The position numbers and the translations under genes were made by a program. Shown here in pieces: positions 24,258-36,143 of a DNA stretch of 64,000 nucleotides; the first letter of the stretch is position 1; every line of letters starts with the position of its first letter. The notes under the pieces were generated by a model that saw only the letters and a program-made list of their open reading frames with translations, was not told the origin of the DNA and did no database searches. Location of the stretch: contig NC_044919.1 in the NCBI RefSeq assembly GCF_003576645.1, positions 12,293,994-12,357,993 of the forward strand, read 5' to 3'. This DNA comes from Ipomoea triloba (taxonomy: Eukaryota; Streptophyta; Magnoliopsida; Solanales; Convolvulaceae).

Positions 24258-24959
24258 CAACAACAACAACAACAACTCACCAACTCAAATTATTGTAAAA
24301 TTTTAATAAAAGGATTTCAAGATTGCTTTAAGAATTCAAATCAAATCAATACTTTTTGGTATTATTGGCGTACATAAAATCAAATCAATATTTTAAAAGC
24401 TTTCGGTGCAATCAACAGTATTTTTATGCATTGGGAGATTAAATAAAAAAAATGTAAAAAAAGCGAGAGAAACAAAAAAAAACAAGAGTTTATTACCGAA
24501 ATGGTCCCTCGACTATTGCGAAATTATCAATTTGGTCCTTGACAATTTTTCATATCCAATTAAGTCTCTCGACTTTGAAAATTTTAACCGATTTGGTCCT
24601 CCGTTTATTTTGCCGTTAAAATTGGGACCAAATTGGTAAGATTAATTTATAAAAAATACTTATTTTTGAAAACGAAACAATATTGTTGACAAGATAATAT
24701 TAAACTTGTGATTCCAAATGTCTCCGCCATCGCCATGGCCGCCACCTTAATTAATTATTCAAAGGACTTTCTCGGTCTTCTCAACTTTCATACTCCCTCT
24801 TAATGGAATTAAATGTACCTGTACTACAATTACATAGTCAAAATTTCTCGCTTGACTCAACTTCGATCAACGGCTTCATAATTTTTATTTTTTAATTTTT
24901 TGGTTATCATGTTGAATCCTTATGTTCATTAAATTTTTTTTATAACCCAAAATTTCCAG
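24258..24959. other. Spacer with a partial TIR-element fragment
   Basis: 24485-24640 has the ATGGTCCCTCGACTAT / ACCAAATTGGTAA signature of the GAGTTAATT family (compare 48821-49206) but only one complete arm. The rest is AT-rich and unassigned. Confidence 0.45.
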
Positions 24960-26547
24960 CTTTGTTGGTTTATTACATTTTTATGATTATATTTATACGT
25001 GAAAAAAAAAATATTTTTTCAAGTAGAATCACTCCATATTTAATAACTTACTTATATATGGTGATCAATAAAATAATTTTAAAAATAAGAATACTTTATT
25101 TTCATTGGTTACTTATAAATTGATAACCTTATCACAAATTTGTAAACAATTCATGTCTAGTGTATAAGTATTTGGAGATATGTGCATCAATTGAGCCTCA
25201 TCACGCGTTTTACATTCTCTACCACCCGTCTCCAAGGCGAGAGTGTTGAGGATCCCTTTAGTTTGAGGCTTAAATTTAGTGAAGAGTTCATGTAATAATG
25301 AGATAATAGTCAAAATATGGACTCATGACTATGTCATAAATCTCAATTTGGTAATCACATCAATTTATCCAATACAATTCATAGACTGCAAAATTTACTA
25401 AAGTCTGTACAGTGAATGAAGAAATTGAGTAAATTTTGTATAGCTAAGAGACATTTTGAATAAATTGATAATTGATAATTAAATTGAAAAATATACCTAC
25501 TCAAAGGATCAATTTGAATATTAGCTCTGTATTAATTAAATAAAAAAAATTCAATAAACTAATTCTGGGAGTTTTTTTAGTATAATTAACCTCCTCTTCT
25601 TATTGAAAAAATATTCACAAATAATATAAAAACGATAATTTGATTGACATTTTATAATGAAAAATGAGCCTTTGTCTATGTTATATAATTTATTATGTCA
25701 TTTAAGAGAATTTCTAACACTTCAGTAAAATATTATAATTGTCAAATTTCTAAATTGTTTTAAAAAATAAAGTTTATCGATAAAAATTATAATAAAAAAT
25801 CAGATACGATAATATCAATAAAATCATGAAATTAAATGTTATCAAATAAATAATTAACAATTAAATATAACAATGCATGTCATAATAATCATAGAAAAAT
25901 AATTTACAAAAATTCACTTTTTTGGGCAAAAATTTGCGTACGCATCACTGCCAACCGCGGCAATTGTCATTATTATAAATATATATATCTATTAATGCCA
26001 CGATCTATCTCTAATCACTACACATATATAATGGGACTTTTAAGAAAATAACATAGTGGGAAGACCAGAAAATTGAAACTTGAAAAAGGAAATGGTGGGA
26101 TAATATCCCACTAAGAATTGAAGAAGTCAATCAAAGGATGATGGTTGTGGAGCAAGCGCTACAAGAAATTTTCTAACTAGGTTGTGTAATGAGTTTTGAG
26201 TCACGTTAATTGAGTTTACGTGTCCAACTCAAATTTCAAAAGGATATGGTTAAATTAAATGTTGCAACCGTTACATCATATTTCATTCATGTCATGGAGC
26301 AGTACAAGAATAAACAATTCGTTTTAGCAACATATTATCAAGAATATGAAAATTAGTTTACTTTACTAATATAACTTAATAATTCGAAATATTAAATATC
26401 AAACTTTTAATATATGTGTGTTTTGTAATTGTAGACACCATTGGTTACTTATGGTGATTTGCACACGCTCAAGAAGTGTATATGTGTTGGACGACTTCGC
26501 TTGTAATTGTACCATTGAAGTTAAAACTTCTTTGAGTAAGTAAATAC

Positions 26548-26981
26548 TGTTAGAAATTTTTTTATTCTAATATTATTGTGGTCCATGCATTAAGTTATTT
26601 GAACAATTAAAATCCCATTTTGATACGTAATGGAATAAAACTTGTAACAGATCAGGGGTTATAATTCCTGTCTCTTTGGCTTTCAAATGAGGCTATTTAA
26701 GCCTATTTAATTGTATGGGTTTATGGCCCATTATTGCCATAATTGCAATAATCAATATTGGAATGTCAGTTTTATGTTGAGCAGGCAATATATAAGGGCC
26801 TAGACTATTTTCCTATCCTATCACTTGGGAAAACTTAATGTGAAAGATCATAGGGAAAAAGAGTTCTGTAAATACTAAGAGTAAGAAGCGGTGAAGAAGA
26901 CAGGCTCAAAGATTCATCAAACTCTATGGAATCATGTTAGTATTTTAACGCTTCCTATGAGAGTATTGGTTAAATCATTCA
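26548..26981 (+). mobile_element. 434 bp LTR-like insertion (solo LTR or TRIM), empty in unit A
   Basis: Starts TGTTAG and ends TTCA, flanked by ATAC on both sides (AATAC if one base is shared). Unit A reads straight through GTAAATACATTATTATT (13313-13329). Contains a TATA-like GGCAATATATAAGG. Confidence 0.65.
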
Positions 26982-27195
26982 ATACATTATTATTACTATT
27001 AAAATAAACATTTTGACTTTTACTATATTATTTATAAATTCTTATGCATGTTTATAATTAATACAAGTCATTTCGCTCCCTTCCTACAAATGGATGAGGG
27101 GTTAGGATTGTCAATTGAATGTCATGCAAAGTATGAAAATTAAAATTTTAATATGATATTTTGAATTTTTATATATTGTTTAAACTACTAATATA

Positions 27196-27218
27196 TGTGT
27201 GTGTGTGTGTGTGTGTGT
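27196..27218. repeat. TG microsatellite
   Basis: About 11 TG units at the site paralogous to the TA array at 16731. Confidence 0.85.
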
Positions 27219-27807
27219 TTGTCCGCAACAACTGTGTTGAGTGCAGATATATATGTATTGGCGTATTGCAATACATGTTTGACACTGTGACAAAATATTA
27301 ATCGGTTTGTTTAGATGAGTTAAGTGAATTTAAATAGAACTATGTATTGTTAAATTATATTTTATTAATTAACATATTTAATAATTTGATTAATTAAATT
27401 ATTTTGTAGGCATTTGAAAGAAATGCATACTCTACCAATGAAATAGATGAAGTTTGAGACTTCTGGGGTAAAACATTTTTTGGAAGAGTGTGTACAACTT
27501 TTTTTTAGATTAAATATTATCTTTTATTTTAATTAGTTAAGTATTATACGTTATTAATTGATATAATGTCATACTCAACCATTATCTTGATTTAAATTTT
27601 ACCTGTGTTGATTCTTATTATTGTGTTAATAGTATATTGGGTTGACATAAAGTACAGTATTGTGTTGATAGTTAGTATTGTATTCTATTGATAGTGTGTT
27701 GATATTATTGTGTTGATAGTTAGTATTTTGTTAATATTATTATGTTATTGTGTTGATATATAGCTTGTGTTATGTATTGGATTTTAATTAAAAAAAATTA
27801 GGGGCTT

Positions 27808-28233
27808 TAAAATAATTAATTAATTAAATATGCTTTTCGAAAAAGCTAAAATTCACATCTATACCATAAATGTCAGACCCTAAGCAGCAAAAAGTGAACC
27901 ACTAAACCATTTAACAGCAAAAACTCAACCATAAACTCTAAAATTGAAACCCTAAGTGCAATGCATTTTCGCATTTTTGAAAGTGTAATCTTTTAATACT
28001 AAATGTGCAAAACGTTAATACTAAATGTGCAAACCTGAAAGATTATGATAAGTGCAGATTTAAGAGTTCAAGTTCGCATAGTAATGTTGGTTATAATTAC
28101 GAAAATGTCATTGTGTTTTTTTTTTTTTTAAATATCATATGAATCGTTTGATTTTTTCATATATAAAGCTAAAATTGGTTCTTTGTTTTCTCATAAGACC
28201 GGGCTTGTTCTCATATGATCCAATACCTCTATA

Positions 28234-28235
<2 letters not shown>
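27808..28235. other. Spacer, nothing recognised
   Basis: AT-rich DNA right of unit B. No exon, RNA or element border seen. Confidence 0.4.

Positions 28236-28302
<67 letters not shown>
28236..28302. repeat. TG then TA compound microsatellite
   Basis: About 24 TG units (28236-28283) followed by about 9 TA units. Confidence 0.9.
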
Positions 28303-28303
<1 letters not shown>

Positions 28304-28573
28304 GAAATCTGCTCAAATGCAGCCGCACCTTCCCGTGTAGTCGGTGTATACCACTAGTGTTAAGAAAATGTACAACAATGAAAATGTACCAGAACACCAA
28401 AAAAATACACAACGCACCCAAAATAATGTACCATAACTCTCATGCCCCTAATTGTGCATATTTGAACATTGTGAGGTGTATATTTGCATACCTAGTGGTG
28501 TGTTTTTTTGTGATACGTACCTAATGATGCAGTCGCACTAACCGCACATTAAAGTGCGACCACACATGAACTC

Positions 28574-28576
<3 letters not shown>
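28303..28576. mobile_element. MITE between TA arrays (Micron-like)
   Basis: Unique DNA bounded on both sides by TA arrays. Its ends are partial inverted repeats (CAGCCGCACCTTCC versus GTGCGACCACAC). Related sequence occurs in the introns of genes A (9700-9950) and B (21420-21650). Confidence 0.5.

Positions 28577-28625
<49 letters not shown>
28577..28625. repeat. TA microsatellite
   Basis: About 24 TA units. Confidence 0.9.
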
Positions 28626-28628
<3 letters not shown>

Positions 28629-28697
28629 CTTGATCGCGTGCAACCTTAATCTCTCGTGCGGTCATGTGGATATATTAGTACCATAGGATGAGTTGAG

Positions 28698-31600
28698 TAT
28701 GGCTGTGCAAAACCCGTCCTACCCGAATTACCCGCCCGAACCCGAACAAGCACAACCAATTCGGCAGGCATCCGAACCCAAGATCGGATATCCGATCCGC
28801 ATCCGCTATTTGAAAAGGGGTAAAGGGGATCGGGTAGGGTTAGGATATTTCACATCCGAACCTGTCCGAAACCCGAACTCTATATATATACGTGTATATG
28901 TATATATAGAACTGCGTCGTTTTAGAATGTATATATATATAATCCAGATGCTAGGGTTCGTCACTTTGTTCATTTGTGCAGCCCTACGCGAGACTCCTCT
29001 CACTTCTCTGTCTTCGAATCTTCTCCATTCACATCCATTTCTCTGATTCTCTCTACTCTCAACTCTGATTCTCTTAGAGTCTCACTCTTTGAGACCTGGG
29101 ATAGTGAGTTCTGTACTTTCCTCTCTAGTCTCTAGTCCCTCGTCCTCTCTGTGTGGACTCTGATGGTGGTGGTGGGAGCCTGGGAGCCCCTTCTCTGTGC
29201 AAAACCCGTCCTCTATAGTCTCAATCGCTGGTGGTCTAGGCTTGACGGCGACGTAATCGGTGGTGGAAGCCCCTTGCCCGAACCCTAATTTGAAGGCTTG
29301 ATTGATTGAAGCCCTCGTTCTCAGAGGGAAAAATTGAGAAAACAAGTAATTCTAATTTATTTTATATGTTCTAGACTGATGTTGCATAGTTGCGTTGCCT
29401 GTTAGTTTGTTTCTCTGTTGGTCTGTTGATACTATGTTGTTGCATGAACCCTAATTTTTAGGGCTTTTCATATGTGTGATGAATTTGTAAAAATTCTGAG
29501 GTATATTCGTAAATTTTGAATGTAACTGTATGAATAATGAATTTTGATGGTTGACTGTTGAGTAATTTTTGGGCATTTTCTGTATGAATGATTTTTATGG
29601 TGGAAACCCTACTGAATACTGATATATGCCTGTAAATTTTAAATGTAAGCCTATTGTCCATTTGTCCGTATGAATGATGATTCTGGATTTTTTGTGGAAG
29701 CCCTATTGAGCCCTAATTTGTGGGCAATGGGCAGCCACAAGATGATGAGAATTCGAGAAAATGAATTCCTGATTATGGTTGATTGGTTGCAAACTTGCAA
29801 CTTTCAAGTTTATGGTGAGAGGACCCTTAAATTGTGTATATTGTAACTTGTAATTTGTAAATGTATTGTAATGTACTACTGTACAGTGTACTGTGGTGGT
29901 GGAAGTCTATTGTAAATTGTCAAATGTAATTTGCAAATATTAAATGTAACTGTATGCATTATGAATGATGATTGTTGATTATGGTGGAAGCCTTATCAGT
30001 GTTTATCTCAATTATCTGTTGATTATGTTGTCCTGTTCTACTGTGACTCTGAATTTTGATGCTCAATTACCCATCTATATAGATGGAGAGCAATCAAAAT
30101 ATCAGTGGGTCTGGACCTCTTCCAACCTCAACAGTAGATAAACAAGGAGTTCAACCTCAAGGCATTGTGACAAATACTCAACAGCCTATGGTCACTCCTG
30201 CTGTCCTGCTACTAAAAAGAGGAAGGAAATAGGGACTAGGTCCAAAGTCCGGGATCACTATGAAAGGACCTTAGATTCTGAGGGGAAATTACTTAAGGCC
30301 ACTTGCCTTTACTACAAAAAGATGTTTGCTTGTCAATCTAAAAAGCATGGCACATCATCTTTAAGGAACCACATTATGGCCTGTCTTAAAAGTCCTCACT
30401 CAAAGGATATAAGGCAGTCCCTACTGACATTCAATGTTGTTTCCACTTCTGGAACAGATGCTCCTGAGGGAGTTCTAGGGACATGGGTGTTTGATCAAGC
30501 GGCCATTAGGCGGGCCTTATGTGAGATGATTATCATAAATGAACTCCCTTTTAGGTTGGTTGAGTGCCAGAGATTCAGGAGGTTTATTCTTGTCTATTGT
30601 CCTAGGTTTTTGATCCCTTCTAGGTGGACAATTTCTAGGGACATCTACCAAATTAAATTTTCCTAGATGAGAGGCTAAGTCTTAGGAAGTTGTTTAGGGT
30701 GGGCACACAAAGAGTCAGTTTCACCACTAATACCTGGACTTCTGTCCAGAGGATTAACTATATGTGCATTACTGCACATTTTATTGATGACCAGTGGAAG
30801 CTTCAGAAAAAAATAATTTTCTTTGTCCCAGTTTCTTCTCATAGGGGGGAGTATATCACAAAAGCCCTATAGAGTTGTCTATTAGAGTTAGGGATTAGAA
30901 ATGTGTTCACTATTACAATGGACAATGCCTCTTTTAATGATACAACTTTGGGGTTTTTTAAGAGCAAATTGTTATCTTGGGGTTGTTCTTCTGTTAGGGT
31001 GCAGTACTTGCATATGAGGTGCATAGCACATATCCTAAACCTAGTGGTCCAAGATGGTTTGAAGTTTGCAGATGAGTCAGTTAAAAGGGTGAGGGATGCA
31101 GTGAGATGGGTTAGGAACTCACCTGCTAGGTTGCAAAAGTTTAGGGAACTTGCTGAACTGATTGGGGTGGAAGCCAAGTCAGCCTTACATCTTGATGTCC
31201 CTACTAGGTGGAACAACACTTACATCATGCTTAACACTGCAATTGAATATCAAAGAGTATTTGATATGCTTGCAGAAACTGACCCCTCCTTTTCTGCTAA
31301 TTTGGATGATGTCCCTTCTTTTCTGGATTGGAGTTCTGTGGAAAACTTAGTTAAGCTTTTGAAAACTTTTTATGAGATTATAGTGACAATTTCTAGTTCT
31401 CTCTATGTCACTTCTAACACATTCTTCTCTGAGATCTCTAATCTCAGTTGCATGCTGGAAGATATGGTTTTAGCTGAGCCTGAAAATGAAAAGGTAAATC
31501 TTTATTTTCTGCTTTCTGTTTCTGCTTTGTGTTCTGTTTGAGTATTTGATTATTTCTCTTATGATGTTTAATTATGTAATAGGTAATGGGGCAACAAATG

Positions 31601-33500
31601 AAAACCAAGTTTCATAAATATTGGGGGGATCCAGGAAAAATGAACTTTGTCATTTTTTATGCCAATATTCTGGACCCCAGAGATAAGGAGGAATACATGC
31701 CTCATCAATTTGTCCAGCTTTATGGAGAAGAGAAAGGCAAATCTTTTTTTGCCAATGTCCAATCTGCCATGTCTGTGTTGTATGTTGATTATGCATCTAT
31801 CTATTCTGTCAGTTCAACCCCCTCTGAATCCTCTACTCAATCTGTCCAGTCTGAGGCTACCTCAATTGGTAGGCCTCAATCAAGGTTGAAGAGTCAGCTG
31901 AAAAAAAAAAAAAAAAGAGGATGGAGGGTGGTGGTGGAAGCAGTAAGCAAATAGAGCTGCAAGTGTACTTGAGTGAGAGTATAGTTGAGGATGATGAATG
32001 TGCCACTTTTAATGTTTTAAAGTGGTGGAAGGGCAATAGTGAGAGATTTCCTATTCTCTCTAAAATGGCTAGAGATGTGTTTGCAGTTCCTATTTCCATA
32101 GTTGCATCTAAGAGTGCTTTTAGTACAAGTGGGAGGGTGCTTAATCCATTTAGGAGTTCCTTGACTCCTAAAATAGTGGAAGTCTTACTTTGTACCCAAA
32201 ATTGGTTGAGATTACCAAATCAACCAATCACAAATGAGGAGAACTTAGATGAGGTTGAAAGATTAGAAAAATGTAACTTCTTTATTACTTTTTTTTCCTA
32301 GTTTTTTTTTTATTTTTTATTCTGTTTTTTTTCTTATTTATATTTGTTTGATCTTGTTCTTTTCTGTATTGCAGAATTGCCCACTGGATGCAGTATTCCA
32401 TCAATGTTGGCATCAATACATGTAATGTATTTATGTATTTATTTGATTATTTTAATAATGTATATTGTATACTTGTATTATTGTTTGCTGTTGCCTATTG
32501 GGTCTTCTGGTAAGGTTTCTAACCTCTAAGTGGCTGGGTAACTTTCTGAGTATTATTGGTGAAATGTTGCTGCCCTTAGTTGAGTTGAGTCGTTCTGGTA
32601 AGGAAGAACATACTTTTAATGCTTTATTTTGTTAAGTAAGTTATTAATGTGTGTTCTCTTGGCTGGCTATGATGATGCTTCCACCTTTAACTGAACAAAT
32701 GGAATGGAGTTGGCATGTTGCTCATGTGTTTGTAAAATACATTGTTAGCAATTTGCCCCATATCCTTACTTGATCTGGAAATATGCAATCTGAGCCTAAT
32801 AGTCTTATGGCTATAGCCTAATATTTGTTACTTATCTAGTTAGCTCACTGCCTCACTTATCTATTTAGTTTTCCCTAATATTGTTTCAAGTTGTTATATT
32901 AATAGGAAGAAGAGTAAAAATGCTGACTACTAGAGTGCTCCTGTTGATGTGCTGAAATGCTGAATTGCTGAAATGTCTGAAAATTATGTTTGTGCTGATT
33001 TTTGTTAATTTTGTGTAAATGTGTAATTATATCTTTGTATTATTAGACAATTGGTGTTGGACTGTAGACTGTTGGTAACTGCTAACTACTAAGTTGTTAA
33101 CTTCTTTCTTATTTTGTTGGACTTAGAAGTTAGAAGTTACAATTTTGTAAGTTTAACTTAAATTGTAACTTCTAAGTTCATGCAGTGTTAATGTTTATGC
33201 TCTGTAATTCTGTAAAGAAGTAGTTAACTAGTTAAGTAGTATTATGAATTTATGTTTCAGTTTTTTTATTTAGTCGTTTTTAAAAGATTTTTTTTAATAA
33301 AAATGGTTTTAATATTAGTTTATATTTATTCGAATAACATCCGAAATCCGAAGTTCATAATCCGCAATCCGATTTTACAATATCCGAACGGTTAACGTGT
33401 TAAAAATAAAAGTTTGGGTTTCCAAAATTAAAACCGAAAATCGATCGGATGGACGGATTGGAAATCCAATCCGTCCGAACCCGACCGATGCTCAGCCCTA
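28698..33500 (+). mobile_element. hAT DNA transposon, 4.8 kb, full length but dead
   Basis: Termini TATGGCTGTGCA and complement of TAGGGCTGAGCA, with an exact 8 bp target duplication GAGTTGAG (28690-28697 and 33501-33508). Subterminal regions are packed with ATCCGAA / CCCGAACC motifs, as hAT ends usually are. Contains one broken transposase gene. The ~750 bp between the left end and 29345 includes a GC-richer block without a readable product. Confidence 0.88.
30083..32301 (+). pseudogene. hAT transposase pseudogene (Ac / RICESLEEPER-like)
   Basis: In order: a BED-type zinc finger (about 30290-30390) where the second Cys of the first pair is Tyr (CLYYKKMF, with a regular HGTSSLRNHIMAC half); the catalytic-core stretch with RVSFTTNTWTSVQRINYM, TITMDNASFN and CIAHILNLVVQDGLK; then LHLDVPTRWNNTY; and the C-terminal hAT dimerisation domain (LKWWKGNSERFPILSKMARD, SAFSTSGRVLNPFRSSLTP). 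An 89 bp intron lies at 31494-31582. Lesions: frameshifts near 30210, near 30660 and in the A-run at 31902-31917, and a TAG at 30870. Normal members have one continuous frame, so this copy cannot make transposase. Confidence 0.88.
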
Positions 33501-33589
33501 GAGTTGAGATCAAACCGATGGAAATCAATGAAGAAGAGAAATTCACCGGTGGCAATTTCGTAATTTCTTGCACCATGTATATTTCAGCA

Positions 33590-34112
33590 GTGCATTATGT
33601 GCTAGTGTGTGGTTCATTTTTTTTAGTAATACATGGAGCATTGATCTGTATTGCACTACTTAATGGGGGTGTCAAACCTATCGATGGGTTCAATAGACCC
33701 GTTATTGGGATGCATTACGTGCTAGTGTGTAGTGCATTTATAATTACTCTATGGTGCTTTTTTTAGTGCTATGTCGTGCATTTTAGAATGATACGTGGTG
33801 CATTGATATGTAGTGGACATAGTATTGCACCACTCAACGGGGATGTCAAACCCGTCGACGAGTTCATAGATTGGTTAGCGTGGTGTATTACGTGCTAGTG
33901 TATGGTGCATTTTTGAGTGCTTTGTTGTACATTATATTTTTGAGTTATGCTTGGTGCATTAATTAGTAGTGCACGTTGTTTTGCACAACTCAATGGGAGT
34001 GTCAAACCCGTTGACAGGTCCAATAGACACGTTAGCGGGATGTATTACGTGCTAGTGTGTGGTGCATTTATAAGTGCTTTATGGTGCATTTTCGAGTGAT
34101 ACGTGGTGTATT
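33590..34112. repeat. Four-copy degenerate tandem repeat, ~120-173 bp
   Basis: The phrase ATTACGTGCTAGTGTG recurs at 33594, 33714, 33887 and 34044, with GTCAAACCCGT and GGTGCATT between. Lies just right of the hAT element. Confidence 0.7.
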
Positions 34113-34199
34113 AAGTTGTTAGCCGATGTTGGATGACAATAATCGGACGACCGATTAGGTCACACAATCGTACGCCAAGCATTGACCTCATATGAGAGG

Positions 34200-34202
<3 letters not shown>

Positions 34203-34248
<46 letters not shown>
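34203..34248. repeat. TA microsatellite
   Basis: About 23 TA units. Confidence 0.9.
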
Positions 34249-34255
<7 letters not shown>

Positions 34256-34471
34256 TTTCAAGTGTGGTCGTGCTCTCTTGTGCGGCCGTGCGGTCACACA
34301 CCACTCAATGTTACGAAATACACCATTCAATGTTAAGAAACACATCACAATGAAACACACCACAATGTTAAGAAACACCCCACAGTGCATATTTGTGTGG
34401 TGTGTTTCTTAACATTGAGTGGTGTGAACCGCACGGCCGCACGGGAGAGCACAGCCGCACCTGATCATGAC
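34249..34471. mobile_element. Foldback MITE between TA arrays (Micron-like)
   Basis: Nearly palindromic: CGTGCGGCCGCACAAG on one arm answers the GTGCGGCCGTGCGG block of the other, and CACCACTCAATGTTA is mirrored by TAACATTGAGTGGTG. TA arrays bound both ends. Confidence 0.65.
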
Positions 34472-34633
<162 letters not shown>

Positions 34634-34821
34634 AAAGTTTTATGCAAATAAGAATTTTTGAATTTATTGGTTATCGTTATTATCAGCGTGGTGATTCATA
34701 TGCTTATTATTAGTCATTCAAAGATTATAAATATTTTTTTGAAAAAAAAAAGTAAAGAAAAATATGAAAAGAAAAGTGAAAAAAATATTACGTAAATCGG
34801 TGCAAGTTGGGTTGGCAAATT

Positions 34822-36143
34822 ATTGCATGGACCATGGTCCACACAGCTGTGTGGACCAAAAATAAAAAGTACATTATTTTTATACTGAAGGTACATTATT
34901 TTTGTACTGTAGGTACATTATTTGACAGTATATATCAAATAATGTATCTTGAGTACAAAAATAAGAGTCATTACCATTTTTGGTCCTATTGTTATTGTGG
35001 CATTACCAATTTTAGTCCACTTTATTAATTTTTGCCACATTTGATCCAGTCTTTTTTAGGCATTGCCACTTTTGGTCCATCGTTAGAAAATCCGTCCAAA
35101 GTCCGTCAAACACAGGGGTATAATTGTCTTTTCATTCACTAGTGGATCTCTGAAGAATAACTCTTGATGCATAACCCTTCTTTCTCATTTGAAGGCATAT
35201 TTATGATGGATTATTAGCAACAAGTGTGAGCAGATACAACCAGCCCCTCTCAGACAGAAGCTCGTCAGCAACAACCGACGAAGAGGCGGCTCGGCGGTGT
35301 GGACGACAACACAGACGGAAGAAGACAGCAGGAACTCCGGCAACGCTTTCTTTTCTGGTGAGCGAGAATGCGAAGCAGCAGCGAGGCAGGCGGTGTCTCC
35401 TTCCTCTGTTTCTGGCGAGAGACAGGGCAGCGATGAACCTCCGTCTCTCTTCTCCTTCGCAACGCAAACTAGGTATATCGTATTAGCAATTTAACATAGC
35501 CAACTAAAAATTGCATCCACACTTGTCAAGTTTTGTTTTTTTTTTTTTCCAGATTTAAGCAATTGAATCCGAAAGACTACAAAAAAAATCCATTTCTGAA
35601 GTGGAAAACTTTGACAGAAACAAACAGCAAAACTTGAAAATAAAAGGAAGAAGAAGAGTGTACCTGTAGTTTCTAACCCAACCTGGCACTATTTTGAATA
35701 AAAAGAAGTAATGGGCATGACAAAATTCACCAAGGCTGCCTGTGATATGCCGCGAAATAATCGAAATCGGAGAAACAGAGGATAGGGTCAAGGGTGAGGG
35801 AAAGTCTAATTGCGATTTTGGGTTTAGGATTCTATTCTTACAATTCTGGTGAATGAAAAGACAATTATACCCCTGTGTTTGACGGACTTTGGACGGATTT
35901 TCTAACGATGGACCAAAAGTGGCAATGCCTAAAAAAGACTGGATTAAATGTGGCAAAAATTAATGAAGTGGACTAAAATTGGCAATGCCACAATAACAAT
36001 AGGACCAAAAATGGTAATGACTCCAAAAATAATGTACCCTAAAATAATGTACCTACAATATAAAAATAATGTATCTTCAGTTCAAAAATAATGTACTTTT
36101 TATTTTTGATCCACACAACTGTGTGGACTATGGTCCATGCAAT
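34822..36143. mobile_element. Outer palindromic TIR element, host of a nested insertion
   Basis: Ends match inverted: ATTGCATGGACCATGGTCC (left) and the complement of GGACTATGGTCCATGCAAT (right), with GTACATTATTTTT repeats inward. Near the left end a 24 bp perfect palindrome covers 34835-34858. Without the nested element it is about 250 bp. Confidence 0.65.
34965..36023. mobile_element. Nested Mutator-like element (possible Pack-MULE)
   Basis: Inverted termini of about 170 bp (GAGTCATTACCATTTTTGG and complement) and an exact 9 bp target duplication CAAAAATAA at 34956-34964 and 36024-36032. The interior at 35225-35470 is GC-rich with frames up to 88 codons on either strand, none recognised. 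Confidence 0.78.

Larger units (their letters stand above)
20071..27807 (-). repeat. Segmental duplication unit B (gene B plus upstream DNA)
   Basis: Gene B with intron, promoter and upstream DNA, collinear with unit A. It lacks Helitron 3 and the hAT MITE of unit A and carries its own insertions (about 22600-24950, and 26548-26981). Confidence 0.75.

Noticed and set aside
28139..28524. Open frames rich in Cys-Val, Thr-His or Ile-Tyr over the TG/TA array, and similar ones at 34182-34651
   Set aside because: They are translations of dinucleotide repeats with no domain or conserved start.
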